The notes below the pieces were generated by a model. That model was not told the origin of the DNA. It saw only the letters and a list, made by a program, of their open reading frames with translations, and searched no databases. Below, piece by piece: positions 11,464 through 21,791 of a DNA stretch of 64,000 nucleotides. The position numbers were made by a program, and so were the translations under genes. The stretch is from Cytospora piceicola (Eukaryota > Ascomycota > Sordariomycetes > Diaporthales > Cytosporaceae). Where the stretch lies: assembly GCA_023375675.1 (NCBI GenBank), contig JALQBC010000015.1, forward strand, positions 186,001 to 250,000. The letters run 5' to 3'. Numbering within the stretch: position 1 is the stretch's first letter; each line of letters begins with the position of its first letter.

Positions 11464-12495
11464 ATGAGGTTTCTGAACATACAACACTCCCCAACAACCT
11501 CGACCATCGCCTCAAGACTCTCACAACTCGCTCGACACTTTATTTCCCCAGCTTCAACCTACTCAACCACAGCCTCATCATCCACAACCACACCACCACA
11601 GCCAACCACCACCAACATGTCCTTCGAGACCAGAGCCACCATCGCCTCCTTCGGGGGCACCCTCCTCAAGCTGACCCACCAGTCCACCACGACCGGCACC
11701 CCCATGAACCTGAACCTCTACCTGCCCCCCGCCGCCGCCAAGGAGAACAAGAAGGTCCCCGTCCTCATCTGGCTGTCCGGCCTGACCTGCACCCCCGACA
11801 ACTGCACCGAGAAGGGCTTCTTCCAGCACGCCGCCTCCCGCCACAACATCGCCGTGCTCTACCCCGACACCTCCCCCCGCGGGCTCGACCTGCCCGGCGA
11901 GAAGGACGCCTGGGACTTCGGCGAGGCCGCCTCCTTCTACATCGACGCCACCCAGGCCCCCTTCGACAAGAACTACAGGATGGAGACGTACCTCACCAGG
12001 GAGCTGCCCGACGCGCTCTTCGGGTCCGCCGAGTTCGGCCCCCGCCTGGACCGCGCCCGCGTCTCCCTCGCCGGCCACTCCATGGGCGGCCACGGCGCCC
12101 TGACGCTGTACCTCAAGAACCCGGGCGCCTACCGGAGCGTGTCCGCCTTCGCGCCCATCGCCAACCCCACCAACTGCCCCTGGGGCCAGAAGGCCTTCTC
12201 CGGCTACCTCGGCGCCGGCGACGAGCACAGGGCCGCCTGGGCCGCCCACGACGCGACGGAGCTGGTCCGCGGGTGGAAGGGCGGCCCGCTCAACATGCTC
12301 GTCGACGTCGGCACCGGCGACAACTTCTACAAGCAGAAGCAGCTGCTGCCCGAGAACCTCGAGGCCGCCATCAGGGAGGCCGGCCTCGAGGGCGCCACGG
12401 TCCGCTACCAGGAGGGCTACGACCACTCCTACTTCTTCATGGCTAGCTTCAGCGATGAGCACGTCGCCCACGCGGCCAAGTTCCTTGGCGCATAG
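11464..12495 (+). CDS. S-formylglutathione hydrolase (esterase D family) with N-terminal extension
   Basis: One exon of 343 codons. The enzyme hydrolyses S-formylglutathione to formate and glutathione, the second step of glutathione-dependent formaldehyde detoxification. The nucleophile motif GHSMGG (Ser206 from the first Met), the Asp region LVDVGTGDNF and the catalytic His in GYDHSYFF are present, as is the family block WLSGLTCT. The conserved enzyme begins at the second in-frame ATG, 11617 (MSFETRAT), giving 292 aa, the normal family length. The preceding 51 residues are rich in Ser and Thr, contain three Arg and no acidic residue, and look like a mitochondrial presequence. I kept the long start because it is open and presequence-like; the short start may be used as well. 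The next gene, Afi1-like, converges from the right. Confidence 0.93.
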   Translation: MRFLNIQHSPTTSTIASRLSQLARHFISPASTYSTTASSSTTTPPQPTTTNMSFETRATIASFGGTLLKLTHQSTTTGTPMNLNLYLPPAAAKENKKVPVLIWLSGLTCTPDNCTEKGFFQHAASRHNIAVLYPDTSPRGLDLPGEKDAWDFGEAASFYIDATQAPFDKNYRMETYLTRELPDALFGSAEFGPRLDRARVSLAGHSMGGHGALTLYLKNPGAYRSVSAFAPIANPTNCPWGQKAFSGYLGAGDEHRAAWAAHDATELVRGWKGGPLNMLVDVGTGDNFYKQKQLLPENLEAAIREAGLEGATVRYQEGYDHSYFFMASFSDEHVAHAAKFLGA

Positions 12496-12536
12496 GGTGT
12501 TGGGAAAAGGCCGTCTATCTAGGAAATGATACCAAA

Positions 12537-12567
12537 CGAAATGAAATGAAATGAAATGAAATGAAAG
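12537..12567. repeat. GAAAT pentamer microsatellite
   Basis: About six tandem copies of GAAAT lie 41 nt after the FGH stop codon, probably in its 3' UTR. Confidence 0.9.
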
Positions 12568-12642
12568 TCAAGATGTTCCCGTGACTTGTTATTTGTTATG
12601 GTGTGTTTGATTCAGCGCTATGAACGAGCGACGGGTATATAT

Positions 12643-12680
12643 ATGTGTGTGTTTGTATGTTTGTGTGTGTGTGTGTGTGT
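12643..12680. repeat. TG-rich microsatellite
   Basis: An interrupted TG repeat in the 528-nt convergent interval between FGH (ends 12495) and the Afi1-like gene (ends 13024). The rest of that interval shows no gene. Confidence 0.85.
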
Positions 12681-13023
12681 ACGAACCACAAGAATATGGA
12701 CGGACGGGCGTCGACAAAGATCTGCCCAGCTGGTCTAGTTCCAAAGGCGCTCGCGAGAAGCCGAGAGAAATCCAAAACACCAAGTATGCGCAGCAATACC
12801 TACGCAAAGGAAACGAGCCACCGACCACAGTGACAGACAGGCAGACGGACACGTCAGAGCTTTCTTTTCGTGGCTTGTCAAGTTCACATGCATGCATGGT
12901 AAGATGACGATGGAGGAAGAGTCGAAAGCAAAGTGGCAAGTAACAAACGCATGCGACAGTGGATATCATCGTGTGCCCCCCCCCCCCTGAAACCCATAAC
13001 TCAACTCAACTCGGACCCCCCAA

Positions 13024-15739
13024 TCAGCTCGCCCTCTTCTCAATCCCGGCGACAGTGGCAACACCAGCACCAGGCGGCCCCTCAGCCACCCCGACGTTAG
13101 CCCTCGCCTCGGCCTCGGCATCCCTCTTGATGCGCAGGAACGCCAGCTTCTCGAACCGGCTCATGCCCCTATACCAGTGCTGGCCGGCCTCGTGGTCGCC
13201 GAGCCTGTCGAGCAGCTCGGCGACCTTGATCCGGACCTCCCTGTCCTTGTGGAAGAGGCCGAGGGCGAGGTAGAACAGGCCCGCGTGGGACTCGGGCGCC
13301 ACCGAGAGCAGCAGGCAGATCTCCTGGTAGCTGTGGACGTACTTGGAGAAGCCGAGGTAGATCTCGCGGGTCTGCGACTGCGTCATGCGCTGCATCCGCA
13401 GCCGGTCGTGGAGGTGGTGGAGGTCCAGGCCCTTGAGCGGCCTGATGGCGTATACTTTGGCCATGTCCTGTTGTTTTGGTTGTTAATGCCACGAATTTCT
13501 CGTTCGCCCATCGAATTCGCACTCGGACTTACCTGGATGAAATTGTAATAACTCCTAGTGTTCCTCCACCCTTCAATCCGAGTCACATTGCCCGCCAGTT
13601 CCTTCTGCTTGGCCGTCTCGTCGGGCCAGACGTACCCATGCCCGCTCAGCATCCCGTTGGTACCACTGCCGGCCGAAAGCGAAGCACCGCCCTCGGCGGT
13701 CTCGTCGCCCCCGATGTACAAGGCGCTGGCACCATACACACTCTCCTCAAAGGCAGCAGCCACGCGGGTGAACTTGAGGACCCAGTCCCTCCATTTCGCC
13801 CTGATGACTCTCTCGCCATGTCGAGCCGTGATGCTCTTCAGGACACCCATCATGAAGACCTGATCTCCTGTCAGATCCTGGTTGGAAGTGGAAGTTGAGC
13901 TCGAGATGTTGACGAGGCCCGCGTACGCCGGATGCTGCTGCTGGAAATACAAGAGACCCTCTGTAGGCGGAGCGTGCTCGATCTTGCTGCTAATCGTCAT
14001 GCGCCCTTTGGGTATATCGCAGAGCAGGTCCCACCACTCCGGGTGGTGTTCGAAGGTCGGGTTCGTTACGCCCGCAATGAAACCCGGCACCTTGAGGAGG
14101 TCCTCAATCTTGGTCAGGTCGGTATAGGGAAAGGCGTGACGTGTGAAGCCTCTCAGCACACCACCAGAGGCGAGAGCGCAGGCTGCCAGAACCGCCTCGG
14201 CCACCTCGCCGGAAGGCATGTTGTGGCCCAGGAAGATGACTCTCTTCTGTGACAAGAGTGCGTTGGCGAGCACGATTATCGGGTGGGTCATCGGGCCGTT
14301 GGTGGTAAGGTGCGGGTGCGGCAGGAATGGTACTGGCTGTCTCGAGTGTGGTTCAGAAAATTCTTGTATCAGTTTGATCAGAGAGAAGTCGCCGACGGAC
14401 TCGGGCATGACAGCCACAGGCACCTTGATCGGTATCGGGATGCCTTTGTACATGACCTTGCTCTCAAACTCGTGCGTGTCTCTTGGGACAGAGTACATGC
14501 CTTTTCCTTCCAGGAAGGCCTTCGTTCCAGCACGCTGTATTTCTGGCCGTCGGGGATTGGGGTCAAGAGACTGGGCTGAGACGGTCGCTCCGTCCTGGGT
14601 TTCTTCTATCCTCTGCTGGACCATCCTCTCGAACTTCTCGACGAAGAGATCCTTGTTCTCGCTGGACTGGAGAAGTTGGCGCTCAAGGAAGCTCAGCTTG
14701 GGCATCAGCGACAAGTCCATGGCGTTGACAGCATCGTAGAGCATAGCTAACGTCTCGGGGACGGGTGATTTGAAATACTCCTCCAGGGCCAAGAGCAAGA
14801 GCGGCTGTCGTATTTTAGCACAGCCATTCCTATACATGAGACTCGGATGATACAAACCTTGTATATATGCAAGAACGGATGCCTTGTGCATATGGCCATC
14901 GCCTTTACGATTGCTCCTCTTTTAGCGGTCTTGTCTTGTTTCGTGTTGACCAGATTGAGCACATAAACCAGTGGTGGTTCCTCAATGCCTACTTGATCGA
15001 CGTCGGTGGCCTCCTCCTCATCGTCGGAGGATTCATCGTCATAGTCCTCTCCATCTGTATCTTCATCGTCATCCTCCTCTTCGGCATCTTCGTCGATTAT
15101 ACCGGCGGCCCTATCTCTCCTTCTTTTTCTCCTCCTACTTCTTGCTTCTTTCTGCTCTTTCTCATTGTCGTCATCTTCCTGGCTCGTGTCCTTGTGTAGG
15201 AAGAATATCGTCCAGTCCTGGTTTCTCATATGGGCACCATCGGGCAGCATCAGCTCTGCCAACATGTTCTCATCGCCAGTGATAGCCAGCGGGTATTGGT
15301 GCTCCATTACTGGTCCCCTGTCAATATCGAATGACGCGACCAAGATGTACTCGACATGGTTCTCGGTTGAACCGCGCGGGTACTGCGACTTCAATTTCCG
15401 TTTCCGTTGTGTTATTGAGTTGAAGTGCGGCATGGGCACGGCACCATTGGCCGACAGCGACGAGTGTTGTGACGAGATACCGGTCCCTGTGGAGGGGGTT
15501 TTTGATTTGGAGCTCGGGTTCGAGGTGCGATCGGTCTCGGAGACCATGCCTCCTCCCCCTCCTGTGCCTGATGCTATGGGCGACGGTCTCGCGGAGCGGT
15601 GCGACATTGACGAGGCGGAGCGTGAGTTCGGCGGGAGCGACGATAGGGATGTCTTTCGCGTGTGCGCCATCGAAGAGAAGCTCCTCTCGCCGGGGAGTGC
15701 CGGTCTCTGCGCCGATGCCATGTCTCCCTGGTTGTTCAT
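13024..15739 (-). CDS. AFI1: Afi1/MesA-type DENN (SPA) polarity protein
   Basis: Three exons, 15739-14858, 14804-13533 and 13467-13024, give 865 aa. The introns are 53 and 65 nt and fall between codons. A Ser-rich head (1-110) is followed by the Afi1 docking region ([22 protein letters not shown], 129-150; then [10 protein letters not shown]). An Arg-rich patch and a long acidic run follow (about 200-250), then a SPA/DENN core with [23 protein letters not shown]. Yeast Afi1 binds the Arf GTPase Arf3 at polarised membrane sites, and Aspergillus MesA helps localise polarity machinery at hyphal tips. A similar role in polarised growth is inferred. The C-terminal exon is helical and Leu-rich with no catalytic motif. 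This is the second DENN-family gene in the window. Confidence 0.85.
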
Positions 15740-17560
15740 ATTTCCGGGCGTGGGCGCGGGGCGCGGGTAAGTGAAGTCGCGTGGATTCGCATCCGTGTCG
15801 GGACAGGCAGGGAGGCGTTTGTCTCGGGGCGCAAAGCCTATGTGATTGGAATTATTATGTATAGTGGCGCGCCAGCAGCGTTATGCCTAGGAAGATCGTA
15901 TATTTCGTCCTGTCGTTCGGGTGCCGGCCACACAGACGAGGCAGTCGAGGAAGGTTGTCGAAGTATCCGTGATCGGGGTATCATTGATCTGCGCTGGAGC
16001 CAACCAAGCGCATGCCTCAGGTGATTCTAGACTGACAAGAAAGTCTATTTGGCTATTGTCGCACCGCAGGTGTTCTGCACGACAATGCCAACGGAACGAG
16101 AACCGAGCAGGTGTGGAGGTAGGTGTTTCGGGAAGTAAGTAGTCAACTGAAGCTGAGGACTTGCTTGGTAATTCCGACCGCAGTAAGGGCGGGATGCGAT
16201 CCGAACCCAAAGAGGATATAGGATGTTAGGAGGAGATGAGGTCCAGACGATACAGGTTCATTTCCTGGGGATTGCAGTCGGGACCTTGAGGGGTCGTGAG
16301 CAAGGAGGTGGTGTTTAGAACAAATCCATTGGATCAGTCTTGTCCATCAAGGTTGTCTGATCTGGTTTATTGTCGGAGGGGTCGAGAAGGTACAAGTGGT
16401 GTTCGTCCGTTCATGTCAGAGCACTGGCCTCAACTTGCAGCCAATGCATGTAATACTTAATAATTGATGAATGTATGCATGGACCACACGACCTGATTTA
16501 CCTATGTAAGTACTGATTGATGCATGCAATACGGATCCATACGGGGAAGCTTTTCTCCCAAAACTTCCATTTGGAATGGTTTCCCCATCTCGAAACCGCA
16601 CCGCAGAAGAGGGACGGTCCGGACCCCTACAAACGAACTACAGATTGACTGTGTATCGGTCCCGTATCGAGTTTCCCCTGACAGGGGGGTTCATGCAACC
16701 CCAAACTGTCGTGATAAATACAGTGGCCCCCAAGCAGCCAAGCAGGCCAAGCTAACCTTGGAACCTTTCCAGTCCTGGTAATATCTCATATCCATGGATA
16801 TACTACAATAGAACCTTATTATTATTATTGTTGTTATCATTATCATTATAATTAATCCCCTGAGAAGGCCCCTCCACGCCTTGCCCCTGCTTGGTTCATG
16901 TGCAATATCCCGCAAGCACCCCATGGCGGCGTGTGCCCATCCCTACCGGGCCTATTCGGCCCTGAAACGGAACCGATTGCGTACCTAGGTAGGGATATAG
17001 GTGCTGGTAGGACCTACCTAGGTACCCTGTAGCAGGGCTGGAGGGGCACGGCTCACTGACGCTCACTAACACCTTCCACTAAAGAAAGAGGACAAGGATG
17101 CCAGGATGCCTAGCAAACTGGTACCAATCTGTGGCTCCGATTTGACTTCCCGTTCGTTGCTGGGTGCACCACGTGGGGACTGTTTATATTAATTATCGAC
17201 CGTTGGTGTTAGGTAGCAACATTTGGGCTACCTAGGTATTATTACCGGTATATGTAGTGGTACTATGTATAGCCAGTCCCCTGATGAGATAAGCATCGAG
17301 ACCATACCAATGACCCTGGATGCTTAAATGATGTCTGTTTGTTTACTTTAAGTATTCGGACATTGCGCCTTGCAGCATCACTTTACCAAGAAAGAGACAT
17401 CATCATCCCCAAGCGCCAAGAGTTGGTCATTGCCATACAATACCATACAATACACATCCATACTGCCGGTACATACGCAATACTACGTACATACCCAAAT
17501 CTACGGGATATCCACACAGGCACCACGCGCAGCTCGCGCAGAGTCAGTCCTGCTCGCATC
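15740..17560. other. Divergent intergenic region, 1.8 kb, no gene recognised
   Basis: Holds the promoters of the Afi1-like gene and the EF-hand gene. TACCTAGGTA palindromes occur at 16982-16991, about 17013-17024 and 17229-17238. A TTATTATTATTG-type repeat lies at about 16818-16850. Open frames are short and unsupported. Confidence 0.5.
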
Positions 17561-18692
17561 ATGGTAGGTGCGATTCCCATAATGGAGTATGCTCCACTTG
17601 GGGCTGTCCAAACCAGCCATGCTCACGAGTCACAACCTCAACTTACAGGCACTTCCCGCCGGCCATCTCAAGACCCCCTCCCTGGGAGGAGGAGGACCGC
17701 CCAGTTCTCCTCGAAACTCTCCCTTCCGAAGGCCAGTATCCCCCGCAACGCCCTCGGCCCTGCGACAGATCACACCGTCAGCATCGCCGTTGAAAGCGGG
17801 ACAGGTTAACAACACCCCCCGATTCGCCGCCACCGCTACCAGTGCGCCCAGTAGCCCGTCCACGCCAACGGGAACGGCAGAGAGCCTCACGCCGAGGGGG
17901 AAGGCTACGCCGCCACCGCAGCCGCCAGCAGACGATATGTTCGGGTCACCGCGACAGCGCGCGCCGCCGGTGTCTACTGCGTCGACTGCGCCCACTACGG
18001 TCCATGGGAATGGAAATGCCCTGTCTCAGTTACAGCCTGCGCAGGTGCGGACGCTACGGGAGGGGTTCCAGATCCTCGACCGGGACACGGACGGTGTCGT
18101 GAACAGAGAGGATGTCACCGATATGCTGAGCCAGCTTGGTATGGAATATTCGCAACCACATTTTCTTTTCTTTTCTTTTCTTCTTCTTCTGGCTTCTTCA
18201 TTCGTTCTTCACAGTTCGGCTGCAAGGAAGTTGGTTAACTGACCGGGCGCAACCAATACAGGTCTCCCATCTACCGCAACAGACGTATCCCGCTTCTTCC
18301 CCGCTACCAACCCGCAACAGACCATCACTCTCGCGACCTTCCTCAACAGCATCGCGACCGGCCTCGCCGCCCTCTCCCCCAGCGCCGAGCTGCTGTCAGC
18401 CCTCTCCTCATTCGACGACGACGACAGTGGTCAGATCGATGTGGCGGAGCTGCGCGATGCGCTGCTGCACACCGTGCCGGAGCCTGGTGAGAGGGGTTTG
18501 ACGGCTGCAGACATTGATGAGGTCATGTCTGGCTTCTCTGGAAAGAGGGCATTCGGAGGCAAGACCAAGGGTGGTGCAGGGGGGTTCGCCAAGAGGGCAG
18601 ATGTGTTCAGATATCAAGAGTTTGTGAACTCACTCTCTGGTGGGGGTAACGGTAACGGTGAGGCGGCAGCACGGGAAGAGGCTGAGGACTGA
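17561..18692 (+). CDS. EF-hand protein, myosin regulatory light chain-like, with long Ser/Pro-rich head
   Basis: Exons 17561-17563, 17649-18138 and 18262-18692 give 307 aa beginning MALPAGHLKTPS. The first exon is just the ATG, followed at once by a GTAGGT donor; reading on without splicing hits the wrong frame. The first about 140 residues are rich in Ser, Pro and Thr, with several SP and TP sites. Two canonical calcium loops follow: DRDTDGVVNRED and DDDDSGQIDVAE. The C-terminal FRYQEFVNSL resembles a light-chain tail. Light chains bind the IQ neck of myosin II and control contractile-ring activity, but a calmodulin-like role is also possible. Alternative in-frame starts at 17589 and 17619 would avoid the one-codon exon and add 20 or 10 residues before ALPAG. 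Confidence 0.75.
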
Positions 18693-21600
18693 TAGAGGTA
18701 ATGACTGATAAAAAAAAGGATGGATTATGGAAACTGAAATGGGATTGGAATGGTCATGATAATGGGATACACTAGGAGTTTACCTTTTCTCTAGACTGGC
18801 CGTTAGTTGGCCAGGTAGTGTTGCTGTATAGCAAGTACTATGCAGTAGTACTGGTAATAATGATGCTATCAACATAACCTGAGGTCGGAGTTGAATCCTT
18901 GGAGAATACGATTGATTCTCTGGCAACCTTGGATTGGTCACATCATCACCTTGGAATTGGAAGTATCAATTGATCCAGACATCTCCCGCCAGCTGTCCAC
19001 TGTGGATTCTAATCAGGCAGTCAGCCAGTCAGTCCGTCGGTCCATCTGTGTGTGTGCGGCGGCGACATGATATCGGCAGTAAGTTTGCTGGAGGATCCTT
19101 CTTCCCGACCTCGGCATAAAGCAATCTGGCTTGTCGTTCCGGGGTTGGGCTGCAAGGCTGCCGGAGCCTGTGAAAAGAAGGTTCAGGTGTCTGGGTGTAT
19201 CATCATCACTGGTGAATTTCGTGGCAAAGCCAGCCACTGCATTTTCCGACCGGGGGATCCATCGAAGCTTCGAGAATCAGAATCACTGGTATTCGTAAGA
19301 AGTTATGCCTATGACAGTACCAGGCAGTAGTACCTTTGTCGACTTGTGCACACCCAGTCAGCCAGTACAGTAGTAGTACGTACTAGTTAGTGGTAACTGG
19401 AAAAATAGCGGATACTGTTTTGGTTTTGGCATAAGCGTCCCAGGCGTCCCTGGCGTCCTGGCGTCAGCGTCATCCTTCACGCTCTCTGCCAACCCCTTCT
19501 AACCTATCACCTAGGTAGGTACCTTCCAGGGTCCTCAATCCCTCCCGCCCCCCTGTAGATATAGTGCGTTTATGTAGGTTTCGGAATCGGAAACGAATGC
19601 CGGCGGGAAGTTCCCCTTCCAAGGTTCCCCAGCCCGAGGTTCCAAGGTTTTTATATTAAGCCCGCCTATCCAGGAACGCCTGCAACGGTTTGCAACGTTT
19701 TGGAGGTGCGAAGGTGATGATGGCATCCGATCAAGGATGACAGGTATGATCGACCTGCATTGCATTGCTTCAGTATGAACACATGTCGGGAGGGGGGGGA
19801 CTGTCAAGCGTCAGCGACAATGCCACGATCTGCGGGTCCCGTTCCGGTGAGGATTGGACGGCCATTGGGCACGGATGGAAATCCAGGTGGTTGAAACTGC
19901 GGTGATGGAACTGTGGACTCTTCCAAGGTTGTGTTGACCTGCGTTGAGTGGTCGCGCGGAGCCCTGGGCAGAGGGGCTACCACTCTTTGCCAAAAACTGG
20001 GGGGGCGGCACGCACCACAGAATGCGGTGAGAGAAGCCAATGAAGACCAATGGAACGTCCGGATATCCTCTTCTGCCATGCCAGGGGCGAAGGGCGCGTG
20101 TTGTTGTTCGAGACTGCGCAGATGGACTGGTGGACTGGAGGACAGGACAGGACAGACCGGACTGATGGACTGATGGACTGATGGACTGACTGACTGACTG
20201 ACTGAGTGCTAGGACTTCCAAAGTTTGTATGGGACCGCCATTGTGACTTGTCTCCAGTTGCTCCCACGAACCTTGAAGGCTGGCAGGTTGGCAGGCAGGC
20301 AGCACCTGGCAGGACAGGCAGGCTGGGCAGCAGCTATCAAATGTTCTTTAGGTTTCCTAGTCTTCTATCTGTCGTAGTATTCCTTCCGTACACCTGGGCA
20401 AGCTATGTATTGATCTCGGTATCTATCGACGTATCCGTATCCGCCCAGCCCATCGTAACAGTTCGTTCGTGAGCCAAACAACCCCCCCAGAAAGGCAACA
20501 AGGCACCACCAACCTCACAACCAACCTAGACAAGCGGAGTTCGTTCGTCAACAATAAGCAGCTGGGGAAAAAAGAGCCGAAAGCTGATAAATCTTTGACA
20601 AGCCCCTAACCTCTTCTCGAGTTTTGCTATCTTCCATCACATTTTGCTGCATCGTGTGTTGGCCTTGGACCCCGTCCGCATTCCCCTCCGTTGTCATCAT
20701 CTCTCCTCCTCCTCCTCTTACTCCAGCCTCTCCTCCGCATACCTACATAACTCGCCTCAACCGTTGCGGTCCCCGGCTTTCACCGTCACCGACTCCGCCC
20801 ACCGACTCCGTTATCCCCTCACCGTCTCCGTCTCGAGTCTCGAGTCTAGAGTCTGGCTAGGGTCTCGAGTCTCGGTTTATTGCTACGACGCGAGGTCGAA
20901 CTGTCTGACAAAGAAAAGAGACAGTCACTTCCCCCCCCTGTTTCGCCAATTGCCCAGTTATCTGCATAAGCGCCCTGCGGGAATTTGCAAGGGTTATTAC
21001 CTCTTGCATCCGACAAAGCAGCCTCACGGGAGGATCGAAGGGGGAGATTGTGTTGGTGTTGATGTTGGTGTTAGTGTGTGTGGAGATTAATTGCGACTCG
21101 ATTGTCCGTCTTCGATATTAATCCTCGACTTGCTTGCCTACGGCGGCGGCGGCGTACTTCCTTCGACCGAAACCAGAACAAGCCGATCTATACCGACCCC
21201 AACCTACAAGGACAAGAACAAGAAGAAGAGCAAGAAGAAGAAAGAAGACAACAGAAAAAAAGAAACACGGGTTTTCCAGAAACATATCGCCCGTGTTTCA
21301 AAATACACATACAGCATTCTGGCTATCAAACATCACCGTTGCGACTCTGTTAATACCTATTTCTGGAAACACCTGCAGCAGTCGTCACCGCGGTTCCAAA
21401 GAAAGGAAGTCGGACAATACAACCCCCCCCCCTTCCTACCCCCCCCACCGCCACTATCCACCTTCAATCTCAAAAACCCAAACCCAAAAAGAAAGAGACA
21501 GAATCAAGCCCCACGTTCCCAGCACCCCGTCGTTTTTATGCAACACACGGTGTTGTTTTGGAACAAAGCCTAACCTTGCAAACCGCTTGTGTGGGCAAAG

Positions 21601-21791
21601 TCATTCGGAGGGACACCCCAACCCAGAGCAATTTTTCGAGATTTTTTTTTACATACCACGCACACACACTAGCATCTTCCTTGAGGAACACTAGGGATTC
21701 TTCAGGTGTCGACCAAGATCTGACTGTGACCTCACTCGACCAAGCCTAGCTCGGCTGATTATCTATCGGATATCCTGCCCTGGTCCATTCA
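18693..21791. other. Long intergenic region, 3.1 kb, including probable leader of the TPR-DnaJ gene
   Basis: No gene recognised. Features are a CACCTAGGTAGGTACC element near 19509, tandem GGACTGAT/GACT repeats at 20120-20204, and a pyrimidine-rich 20600-21470 with poly-C runs near 21423-21450. The last few hundred bases are likely promoter and 5' UTR of the downstream co-chaperone. Short open frames over this stretch differ in frame and have no recognisable content. A non-coding RNA cannot be excluded from sequence alone. Confidence 0.45.
20120..20204. repeat. Short tandem repeat, GGACTGAT then GACT units
   Basis: Imperfect 5-8 nt units (GGACTGGT, GGACA, GGACTGAT) pass into four or five GACT tetramers. 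There are no spacers, so this is a microsatellite and not a CRISPR array. Confidence 0.85.

Noticed and set aside
11578..12471. 297-codon minus-strand frame opposite S-formylglutathione hydrolase
   Set aside because: Gly/Val-rich antisense shadow of a strongly codon-biased gene.
20120..20204. Repeat array that might suggest a CRISPR
   Set aside because: The units are 4-8 nt and contiguous with no spacers, and the genome is eukaryotic. It is a microsatellite.
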